Below, one piece after another: positions 1-6,843 of a stretch of 16,087 bases of DNA. Location of the stretch: the NCBI GenBank assembly GCA_900768695.1, contig CAAGDY010000303.1, positions 1 through 16,087 of the forward strand, read 5' to 3'. This DNA is from an uncultured Anaerovibrio sp. (lineage in GTDB: Bacteria > Bacillota > Negativicutes > Selenomonadales > Selenomonadaceae). Positions within the stretch are counted from its first letter, which is position 1, and each line of letters starts with the position of its first letter. The translations under genes were made by a program, and so were the position numbers. Under the pieces are notes generated by a model. That model saw only the letters and a program-made list of their open reading frames with translations. It had not been told where the DNA came from and did no database searches.

Positions 1-141
1 AGCAAATGGAACTCTGGTAATATCACTGAGGTTCTTTATCTCCTGAACATTCAAAATACTAAAGCCGTATTCCTCGTTTCTCAGCTTGAAGGCGACTACC
101 TGAACCTCGCCGTCAGCCATAACCTGATCCTCTTTAGCCAT
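1..141 (-). CDS. cheW: CheW chemotaxis coupling protein (N-terminal part, cut by window edge)
   Basis: Only the first 47 codons lie in the window; the gene continues beyond base 1. CheW is the cytoplasmic adaptor that joins CheA to methyl-accepting receptors. The visible residues (about 13-47) read VQVVAFKLRNEEYGFSILNV and then QEIKNLSDITRVPFA, which is the start of a CheW beta-barrel: a hydrophobic strand, a short charged turn, the 'EEYGF' strand, and the 'V.EI..L..IT.VP' segment found in this family. I chose the ATG at 141-139 because a strong Shine-Dalgarno sequence (AAGGGAGG, about 151-158) sits 8 bases upstream; the ATG at 148-146 runs into a stop after four codons. The gene starts 18 bases after the cheA stop, so it belongs to the same transcript. 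In related operons cheC, cheD and sigD follow, but that cannot be seen here. Confidence 0.93.
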   Translation of the reverse strand, partial: MAKEDQVMADGEVQVVAFKLRNEEYGFSILNVQEIKNLSDITRVPFA

Positions 142-159
142 CTTCCATACCTCCCTTGA

Positions 160-2238
160 TTACATCAACGCGCTGACATCCAGAATCATGGCTACATGGC
201 CATCACCCAGAATAGTAGCACCGGCCAGCATCTTCAGGCCTGACAACAGCTTGCCCAGCGTCTTGATAACGATTTCCTGCTGGCCAATCAGGTTGTCCAC
301 CACAATACCAATCTTGTGGTCACCTACATGAACTACCACCACGAAGATATCATCCTCATCGGTAGCCTCACTGCCGCGCGGCACGCTCAGAACCTCGTTA
401 AGACGGGTAATCGGAATAATCTGACCCCTGATAACGATAACCTCCTTGTTCTGAACAGTCTTGATATCGTCAGGAGTAATGTTGATGGTGCTGTCAATGG
501 AGCCCAGAGGAATAGCATACATCTCATCCTGAACCTTTACCAGCATAGCCTGAATAATAGCCAGGGTCAGAGGCAGCTTAATCTTGAATACGGAGCCCTC
601 ATCAATCTTGGTTTCCACATCAACGTGGCCGCCCAGGGACTCAATCTTGCTGCGCACAACATCCATGCCCACGCCGCGTCCCGATACGTCCGTAATCTGC
701 TCCGCAGTGGAGAAGCCCGGCAGGAATATCAGGCGCACTGCATCAGCATCCGGCAGTGCATCAGCCTCGTCGCGGCTAATCATGCCCTTCTCAACAGCCT
801 TGTTGCGAATCTTGTCAGCATTGATGCCTGCACCGTCATCAGTAACCATGATGACAACGTTATTGCCCTCGTGGCGGGCAATCAGCCCTACCTCACCGGT
901 ACGAGGCTTGCCCTTTGCCTCACGCTCATCAGGATGCTCGACACCATGGTCGAGGGAATTTCTCAAAAGGTGCATCAGAGGGTCGCCGATTTCGTCGATA
1001 ACGGTACGATCCAGCTCTGTATCCTCACCCTCGATGGTAAGGTTGATGTCCTTGTTCAACTCCTTGGCCAAATCACGGATCATGCGAGGGAAACGGTTGA
1101 ATACCTGGCTGACAGGCACCATGCGGACCTTCATGACTACGGACTGCAGGTCAGTAGTAACCCTGTCCATCTGCTCCAGGGTTTCTGTCAGCTCCGTCAG
1201 GCGATGGGTCATACCTATCTGCTCCAGGCGAACCTTGTTGGTAACCAGCTCTCCCACCAGATTCATCAGGGTGTCCAGCTTCTCAATATCCACGCGGACG
1301 GACTGGCCTGCCACATGAGCCTTCTTGTCATGCTTGGCATTGTTGCCGGCTGCCGGCTTGGCTGCCGGCTTGGCTGCAGCCGCAGGCTTTGCCTCAGCCT
1401 TGGCCGCAGGCGCCTCCTTGGCAGCAGCAGGAGCTGCAGGTGCCTGCTCCTTCTTTGCGCCATCCAGTTTTATCTCGGTAACCTTTACCGCACTTATCTC
1501 AGAGATGGCCGTTACGCCTTCCTCCACGCGCTTTGCCTCTGCATCCGTCACCAGGCACACGTCAAAGCTATGCTCAAACTTCTCCTGCTCCAAATCCTGG
1601 GCAGGAGGAACAGACTTGATTACATCCCCCAGCTCATCCAGCACATTCATGACCATATAGGAACGAGCGGACTTCAGAAGACAGGTATCGGCGATCTCCA
1701 CATGCACCCAGTAAGGAACCAGGCCGCTGTTCTTCGCCTCCTTGACCACCAGCATATCGGTGTCATTCAGCTCACAGCCCTCCGGCATTTCAATCGCCGG
1801 TGCAGCTGCCGCGGCCTTCTCACCACCTGCTGCAGCCCCTGTCTGCGCAACATTCTCCCCCTTGGCAATTGCGTTGACCATGCGCACCAGCTCGGACACA
1901 TCCACCAGGTCCTCCGATTCGCCATTGCCGATGTTCTCAATCATCTCCTGCAAGGAATCGACGCACTTGAAAATAACATCAATAATTTCAGAGCTTACCT
2001 TCAGCTGTTCCTTTCTGAGCATATCCAGAAGGTTTTCCATATCATGAGTAAGCTCGGCTGTCTTGGTATACCCCATAGTCGCTGACATGCCCTTTAATGT
2101 ATGAGCATTACGGAAAATCTCGTTGAGTACAGATAAATCCTCAGGATCATTTTCCAAACCCAGCAGGCCATCATTCAGAGACTGCAAATGTTCCCGTGAC
2201 TCATCCAAAAACATTTCCATGTACTGATTTGTTTCCAT
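160..2238 (-). CDS. cheA: CheA chemotaxis histidine kinase
   Basis: This 692-residue cytoplasmic kinase autophosphorylates on its HPt histidine and passes the phosphate to CheY and CheB. The HPt domain covers residues 1-125, with the phosphorylated His46 in NAHTLKGMSA. A P2 response-regulator docking domain lies at about 158-257. A linker rich in Ala, Pro and Lys follows (about 260-312). The P3 dimerisation helices start at VDIEKLDTLMNLVGELV (316-332). The ATP-binding P4 domain has an N box (LMHLLRNSLDHGVEHP, 421-436), a G1 box (DDGAG, 467-471), an F box (FLPGFST, 505-511) and a G2 box (GRGVGMD, 520-526). The CheW-like P5 domain runs from about 552 to the end. All catalytic motifs are intact and the length is normal. 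The ATG at 2238 has a GGGGGA ribosome-binding site. The gene begins 19 bases after the cheB stop. Confidence 0.98.
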   Translation of the reverse strand: METNQYMEMFLDESREHLQSLNDGLLGLENDPEDLSVLNEIFRNAHTLKGMSATMGYTKTAELTHDMENLLDMLRKEQLKVSSEIIDVIFKCVDSLQEMIENIGNGESEDLVDVSELVRMVNAIAKGENVAQTGAAAGGEKAAAAAPAIEMPEGCELNDTDMLVVKEAKNSGLVPYWVHVEIADTCLLKSARSYMVMNVLDELGDVIKSVPPAQDLEQEKFEHSFDVCLVTDAEAKRVEEGVTAISEISAVKVTEIKLDGAKKEQAPAAPAAAKEAPAAKAEAKPAAAAKPAAKPAAGNNAKHDKKAHVAGQSVRVDIEKLDTLMNLVGELVTNKVRLEQIGMTHRLTELTETLEQMDRVTTDLQSVVMKVRMVPVSQVFNRFPRMIRDLAKELNKDINLTIEGEDTELDRTVIDEIGDPLMHLLRNSLDHGVEHPDEREAKGKPRTGEVGLIARHEGNNVVIMVTDDGAGINADKIRNKAVEKGMISRDEADALPDADAVRLIFLPGFSTAEQITDVSGRGVGMDVVRSKIESLGGHVDVETKIDEGSVFKIKLPLTLAIIQAMLVKVQDEMYAIPLGSIDSTINITPDDIKTVQNKEVIVIRGQIIPITRLNEVLSVPRGSEATDEDDIFVVVVHVGDHKIGIVVDNLIGQQEIVIKTLGKLLSGLKMLAGATILGDGHVAMILDVSALM

Positions 2239-2257
2239 TTCTATTCCCCCTGATTGA

Positions 2258-3490
2258 TTAATTCCTAACTCTCTTCATAATTGCGTCCGCTACCTGTCCC
2301 ACAGGCAGTATCTCGTCCGCAACGCCCGCCTCAACAACGGATTTCGGCATGCCGTACACCACGCAGGTCTCGTCCGACTCGGCGATTACATAACCGCCGG
2401 CCCTCTTTATCTTCTTCATCCCTTCTGCACCGTCACTGCCCATGCCCGTCAAAATAACAGAAACTATATCTCCTCCATATTTTACAACGGAGTCAAACAT
2501 TACATCCACTGCCGGCCTGTGGGACGCCAATGGAGGATTCTGATTCAAGGAAATCTCCCTACTGGAAGCATTTCCTGCCACCGTGAGATGATACCCACCC
2601 GGAGCAATATACACATGCCCCGGCAGGATAGGCTCGCCGTCCTCTGCTTCCTTGACAGTCACCTGCGACATGCCGTTCAGCCGTTCAGCCAACGACCTGG
2701 TAAACCCGGCCGGCATGTGCTGCACCACCACCATGCCGCAGGGCATGCTGCCCGGCAGCTTCGGTATGACCTGCTGCAATGCCCTTGGCCCGCCTGTAGA
2801 GGTTCCCAGTGCCACCAGCTTCGTTCCCGATGAGCCTGAGCTGCTTCCCCCGTACACCGGCGATGATGGCTTCTTCAGCAGGGGGTTATCCCGCTTCGCC
2901 ATCATGCCCGTCAGTCCCTGCTTGTGCTGCTGAACAGAGGCAGTCAGCTTTTCCTGAGCTGATTTAGGCTTTATAGAAGCAGCTGTTTGAGTATGGGATA
3001 CATTATAACCCTTCTTCTCAAATATATTAATTCGCTTTAAATTCCCAGCTTCCTGCTTTTTGGCAAAAATATTCTTATTAATTTTTGATTTATTTATTTT
3101 TGCCCCTGCTACGCTGCGACATTTTGCTATAATATCCTCTTCAATTGCGTCGATTTTGGAGATGGAGCCGCCTGTCTTGCACAAAAAATCCACAGCCCCC
3201 AGCTCCAATGCCCTGATGGTTTCATCCGCGTCCTTTTTGGTCAGGCTGCTGAACATCAGCACAGGCACAGGACAATCCTTCATGATAACCTCCAGTGCGC
3301 TCAGCCCGTCCATAACCGGCATGTTTATATCCAGCGTCAGTAAATCAGGCCGTTCCTTCGCTACCAGCTTGATGGCATCCTTGCCATCCCTGGCAGTCCC
3401 CACCACCTGAAAATCAGGTGTCCTTTCAAACAGGTCTGACAACACCTTGCGCATAAATGCCGAATCATCTGCAACAACTACGCGAATCAT
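2258..3490 (-). CDS. cheB: CheB receptor-glutamate methylesterase / response regulator
   Basis: CheB removes methyl groups from (and deamidates) receptor glutamine/glutamate sites when phosphorylated by CheA, giving adaptation. The receiver domain (1-120) has the acidic pair D8-D9, the phospho-acceptor D54 (LTLDINMPVMDG), S81/S82 and K105. The C-terminal esterase domain (about 224-410) has the catalytic Ser231 in GTSTGGP, His258 in VVQHMPAGFT and Asp353 in LTGMGSDGAEG. The protein is 410 residues, longer than the usual ~350, because the linker (about 125-223) is about 100 residues and rich in Lys, Asn and Ser. The start is chosen as the ATG at 3490-3488, preceded by GGGGGGCGG, because the family begins 'M-I-R-V-x-V-x-D-D-S'. 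An ATG five codons upstream (3505) overlaps the pilZ stop as TAATG and would add MGGGI; it has a weaker ribosome-binding site but could serve in re-initiation. Confidence 0.97.
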   Translation of the reverse strand: MIRVVVADDSAFMRKVLSDLFERTPDFQVVGTARDGKDAIKLVAKERPDLLTLDINMPVMDGLSALEVIMKDCPVPVLMFSSLTKKDADETIRALELGAVDFLCKTGGSISKIDAIEEDIIAKCRSVAGAKINKSKINKNIFAKKQEAGNLKRINIFEKKGYNVSHTQTAASIKPKSAQEKLTASVQQHKQGLTGMMAKRDNPLLKKPSSPVYGGSSSGSSGTKLVALGTSTGGPRALQQVIPKLPGSMPCGMVVVQHMPAGFTRSLAERLNGMSQVTVKEAEDGEPILPGHVYIAPGGYHLTVAGNASSREISLNQNPPLASHRPAVDVMFDSVVKYGGDIVSVILTGMGSDGAEGMKKIKRAGGYVIAESDETCVVYGMPKSVVEAGVADEILPVGQVADAIMKRVRN

Positions 3491-3504
3491 GATACCGCCC
3501 CCCA

Positions 3505-4167
3505 TTACTTCTTGCCAATCCCTTTTGCCAGGCTCTTCCTCTGCAAATCGAAAATAAACTTGACCAGTTTATTCTGATGCTGCCTGCTCATATCAAGAAA
3601 TTGGAACCCAACGTGATAAACATTGCTGCCTGCGGCCTCCACCCTGGCACACCGTACAACCCTGCCTGTAATGCGCAGCATGCCCACACCGGGAATATTG
3701 TCCAGCTCCAGCACTGCCTTGCTGCCCAGGGGCAGTATCGCATTGTGCATGATGGCCAGACCGCCGCCGCTGATATCCACTATCTTGGCAAAAATCATTT
3801 CCCCTATGGCGCCATTCTCGTCCAGCGGCCTCACCACAATCGGGCAGTCCATGGAAATCCTGACGAACTCGCGGTTCTGAACCTTCTCCACCGTTTCCGG
3901 CACACTGACGAACCAGACAGGAATCGGTTGCCTGCCCTTGTCAAGATACACCGTCCTGAACTGGTAATAACAGCCCTGCCCCGTCATCCTGCACACCAGC
4001 TGCTCGCCTGGAGAGGGAATGATAGGCACGCCCCTGTCGTCCACCGGCATGGCAACCATCATCTTCTTGTCAGATATATCCTCTATCCTGCTGGCCACGC
4101 CAATCTTGGCATCGCTGAGATAAAAAATCAGGCGCGCCCCAACCTTGAGCGCCTGGTCAGCCGGCAT
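3505..4167 (-). CDS. YcgR/MotI-like PilZ-domain c-di-GMP effector (flagellar brake)
   Basis: This 220-residue soluble protein has the two-domain layout of YcgR, YpfA/MotI and DgrA. The N-terminal part (to about residue 95) is a YcgR-type N-domain with alternating beta strands. The C-terminal part is a PilZ domain with both c-di-GMP-binding signatures: RxxxR as REFVR at about 99-103, and DISGGG at about 131-136. Members of this family bind c-di-GMP and slow or block the motor by contacting stator or switch proteins; that role is inferred here from the domains and from the motility neighbourhood. The start at 4167 is preceded by AAGGGAG five bases upstream; an ATG at 4185 would add MIKGEK but has a poorer ribosome-binding site. 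The stop TAA overlaps the alternative cheB ATG. An upstream gap holds a probable promoter, so this gene may open a separate pilZ-cheB-cheA-cheW unit. Confidence 0.9.
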   Translation of the reverse strand: MPADQALKVGARLIFYLSDAKIGVASRIEDISDKKMMVAMPVDDRGVPIIPSPGEQLVCRMTGQGCYYQFRTVYLDKGRQPIPVWFVSVPETVEKVQNREFVRISMDCPIVVRPLDENGAIGEMIFAKIVDISGGGLAIMHNAILPLGSKAVLELDNIPGVGMLRITGRVVRCARVEAAGSNVYHVGFQFLDMSRQHQNKLVKFIFDLQRKSLAKGIGKK

Positions 4168-4240
4168 CTTCTCTCCCTTTATCATAATACAAACCTACCC
4201 CTTGACTGCAACTCAAACCAAAATACAATTATCACTATCT

Positions 4241-4269
4241 ATTTTATCGAAAAATACTTACTATTGCAA
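4241..4269 (-). promoter_or_regulatory. Candidate sigma-A-type promoter for pilZ-cheB-cheA-cheW
   Basis: On the minus strand TTGCAA (4269-4264) and TAAAAT (4246-4241) are separated by exactly 17 bases. This matches the -35 and -10 consensus at 4/6 and 5/6. It lies in the AT-rich gap after flhG, with the -35 box only four bases beyond the flhG stop, and about 75 bases before the chosen pilZ start. It would allow the signalling genes to be expressed separately from the export genes. No terminator-like hairpin was seen in the same gap, so read-through from flhG is also expected. Confidence 0.5.
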
Positions 4270-4273
4270 AATA

Positions 4274-5185
4274 TTAGTGCATATTATGGAAAAATTTTCT
4301 CAAAAATCCCTGCCAGCCCAGCTTCACCTGCTGCTGACGCCCCGAAACAAGGCTGTTTGCCAGCGCTTCCACACACCTTGCCGCCAGTGAATCGGGATAT
4401 GCCGCCATCAGGGGTACCTGCCGCCTTACCGCCTTCATAAGGCTGACATCATCAAACACAAAGCCAAGGGATTTCAGTTCCATGTGCAGAAACCTCTCCG
4501 CGGTGTAAATCAGCTTATTGGCCGTTTCCGAGCTTTCAACAATATCGTAGATGCGGTTCACCACCAGGCTGATTGGCTGGGTAGCCTCCAGCTGACGGTA
4601 GGATTTCAGCACGGCATAGCCGTCTGTCAGGGCTGTAGGCTCCGGCGTGATAACCAGCACCACCTCGTCGGAGGCCATGATAAAATCCAGCACGTTTTTG
4701 CCCACGCCCGCCCCGGTATCCACCAGAATAATATCCGCCCATTCATCGCAGGCAGCCAGCTTGTTGAAAATAACCTGACGCTGCATCACCGACATCTCAC
4801 CGGCATGCTCCATGCCGGACCCGCCAGAAATATAGCTCACCCCGTAGGGCCCCCTGACGAGAACATCCTCCAGCTGAATATCCTCCCTGGCCAGGGACAA
4901 AAGGGTGTGCTTCGAGCTGGTTCCCAGCAGCACATCCACATTGGCCGTGCCCAAATCCGCATCAACGACAATGACCCTCTTCCCCTTTTTGCCGAGAGCT
5001 ATGGCCAGATTGACCGTCAGATTTGTCTTGCCTACGCCCCCCTTGCCACTGGTAACAGCAATCACCCTGGCTCCGGGCCTCGACGGCTCTCCCCCTGTCC
5101 GGGCACTGATGCCCGGCTGCTCAGCCGCGCCATCTGAATTTTTTCGTTCAACCAGCTTTCTAAGCCTGGTAGCCTGATCCTCCAT
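4274..5185 (-). CDS. flhG: FlhG (YlxH/FleN) MinD-like ATPase, flagellar number regulator
   Basis: This 303-residue ParA/MinD-family ATPase works with the GTPase FlhF to control flagellar number and position. Residues 3-9 read DQATRLR, the N-terminal DQAxxLR activation motif by which FlhG stimulates FlhF. The deviant Walker A motif is GKGGVGKT (47-54), followed by the switch I region DADLGTANVD (75-84) and the Walker B/switch II stretch DTGAGVG (156-162). TPEPTALTDGYA (180-191) is a conserved family segment. The last ~17 residues (VKLGWQGFLRKFFHNMH) look like the amphipathic C-terminal membrane-targeting helix of MinD/FlhG proteins. The length is normal. The ATG at 5185 follows AAGGA and lies five bases after the flhF stop, so the two are probably translated together. 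Confidence 0.96.
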   Translation of the reverse strand: MEDQATRLRKLVERKNSDGAAEQPGISARTGGEPSRPGARVIAVTSGKGGVGKTNLTVNLAIALGKKGKRVIVVDADLGTANVDVLLGTSSKHTLLSLAREDIQLEDVLVRGPYGVSYISGGSGMEHAGEMSVMQRQVIFNKLAACDEWADIILVDTGAGVGKNVLDFIMASDEVVLVITPEPTALTDGYAVLKSYRQLEATQPISLVVNRIYDIVESSETANKLIYTAERFLHMELKSLGFVFDDVSLMKAVRRQVPLMAAYPDSLAARCVEALANSLVSGRQQQVKLGWQGFLRKFFHNMH

Positions 5186-5190
5186 AGTCC

Positions 5191-6843
5191 TTACCTCAGC
5201 AGCAGCTCCGCCAGTTTCTCCACGCTGGCAGGCTCAATATCATCCGGCACGCTTTGCCCATTTGTCACATAGGAAAGCGCCACCTTACGCCTATGCAATA
5301 TATTCAGGATTATCCCGTGGGTACCTGTTTCATCCACCTTTGTAAATATCACCCTGTCAGGCTGGCAGATGGAAAAATTCTCCAAAAGCTCCATGCCGTC
5401 ACTGGTTTTGGTGGTTGCACTCATCACCAGATGCTTTTCAATGTCCGCGTCAATGCTCAGAAGGCCGCTCAGCTCCTTCATCTGGTACTCGTTGTACTGG
5501 CTCCTGCCGGCCGTATCAATCAGTATGAGCTGCTTATCCTTATGCTTGTCGATGGCCTTTTTCAGCGCATCGGGATTATAGACTATCTCCAGTGGCAGTC
5601 CCAGGATATCCGAATAGGTCTTCAGCTGCTCCACAGCCGAAATCCTGTAGGTATCCGCCGTAATCAGGGCCACCCTGGCCCCCTGCTCCAGCACGAACCT
5701 GGCCGCAATCTTCGCCAGCGTAGTGGTCTTGCCTACCCCTGTTGGCCCTATCAGGGCCACCACCTTCGGCCTGTTGGAATAAAGGGTAATGCCGTTGGCC
5801 ACCCGGATTGCTTTGCGGATGTACTTCTCCAGGGCGCTGACCGCCTTGAGGGAATTCCGCGGTGCCAGAATCTCCGTGCCGTTCAGCTTGGAAATCATAT
5901 CCTGCATCACCCTGTCCGTGACCTCCTGGGCCTGCATGGCGCTCTGCAGGGTAGGCACGGCATCTTCCTTTCCCTTGTTCCTGCTCATCTCCATCAGCAT
6001 GGACTTCATTTCCTCCAGCTGATTCTGCAGGTCCTTTATTTCCTCATCCTTCTCGCTGATATCATTCCTGTTGATATTATCATCCTCATCGCTGTCAACA
6101 TTATTTGCATTGTCATTCTTTTCATCGTCGGCGGCCTTTGCGCTCTCGGATGCCCCTTCAGTGTCAGCATCCCTTTCCCTGCCGGAGGCAGCCTCTGCCG
6201 CAGCTACAGCCTCGTCAGCTTGGCCGGACTCCCTTTCCGGGGATACAGCGGCAGCTGCCCTTTCAACCGGCACGTCACCACCGCCCGCTTCAGCCTGTTT
6301 TCCGTCCTCCTCCGCCGCGTCAGGCACAGCAGGCACATCCTCCTGCCCGGCTTTCCCGGCGGCAGACAGCTCCTGAACATGATTCACGCTGGCCAGCACC
6401 TCGCTAAAGGTCTGAGCCTGCGCCTCCCGGGCCATGGCCTGAGCAACCGCCTCCCGGGTACCTGCTGTCTGATACTGGCTGACCGCCGTCCTCGGCGTAA
6501 AATTCGCCAGCGTAGCCGATATAGGAGAAGCCTGCTCCTCATAGCCGGAGGAGGCCTGCTGGCCCTGCCAGGTGCCTGATGCCCTGGCCGCCGCCCTGCT
6601 GCTTCTGGCCGCCTCCGCCGCCTGCAGGACGGCCTCATTCACCGGCACAGCCTCCGGTGACGGCTTGGAGGCCTCATCCTCCACAGCCGCAATCACCTCC
6701 ACAACCTCCTTGCTGTGAAAGCCCAGAATGCCACCCTTTTTCGTCTTGCTCGTATGAAGTATTACAGCATCCACACCCAGCTCCGCCTTGACATTGGCCA
6801 TAGCTTCCTTCAATGTAGGTGCCTTAAAGCTCTTGATAAGCAT
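5191..6843 (-). CDS. flhF: FlhF signal-recognition-particle-type GTPase, flagellar placement
   Basis: FlhF is an SRP-family GTPase that directs where the flagellar basal body assembles. Residues 1-57 are the basic N-terminal B-domain start (MLIKSFKAPTLKEAM, then KTKKGGILGF). A long low-complexity region follows (about 58-290), Ala/Glu-rich at first, then acidic and Asn-rich (239-262), then a probable coiled coil (263-288). The NG GTPase core shows the P-loop GPTGVGKT (366-373), TADTYRISAVEQLKTY (395-410), DTAGR (443-447), TKVDETGTHG (501-510) and the C-terminal VTNGQSVPDDIEPA. At 550 residues it is much longer than the ~366 of B. subtilis FlhF, and the extra length is in the linker. The ATG directly abuts the flhA stop (TAA then ATG), which suggests translational coupling. 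Confidence 0.97.
   Translation of the reverse strand: MLIKSFKAPTLKEAMANVKAELGVDAVILHTSKTKKGGILGFHSKEVVEVIAAVEDEASKPSPEAVPVNEAVLQAAEAARSSRAAARASGTWQGQQASSGYEEQASPISATLANFTPRTAVSQYQTAGTREAVAQAMAREAQAQTFSEVLASVNHVQELSAAGKAGQEDVPAVPDAAEEDGKQAEAGGGDVPVERAAAAVSPERESGQADEAVAAAEAASGRERDADTEGASESAKAADDEKNDNANNVDSDEDDNINRNDISEKDEEIKDLQNQLEEMKSMLMEMSRNKGKEDAVPTLQSAMQAQEVTDRVMQDMISKLNGTEILAPRNSLKAVSALEKYIRKAIRVANGITLYSNRPKVVALIGPTGVGKTTTLAKIAARFVLEQGARVALITADTYRISAVEQLKTYSDILGLPLEIVYNPDALKKAIDKHKDKQLILIDTAGRSQYNEYQMKELSGLLSIDADIEKHLVMSATTKTSDGMELLENFSICQPDRVIFTKVDETGTHGIILNILHRRKVALSYVTNGQSVPDDIEPASVEKLAELLLR

Noticed and set aside
316..2085. A 589-codon open frame on the plus strand opposite cheA
   Set aside because: It is the exact antisense of a gene with every CheA motif intact, and its translation has no recognisable domain and is rich in His, Leu and Gln as expected of a shadow frame.
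4186..4273. A terminator or small gene between flhG and the PilZ gene
   Set aside because: No GC-rich hairpin with a T-run and no open frame with a ribosome-binding site were found; only a promoter-like pair is supported.
5254..6579. A 441-codon open frame on the plus strand opposite flhF
   Set aside because: It is antisense to the clear FlhF GTPase core and linker, has no family motif, and owes its length to the composition of the opposite strand.
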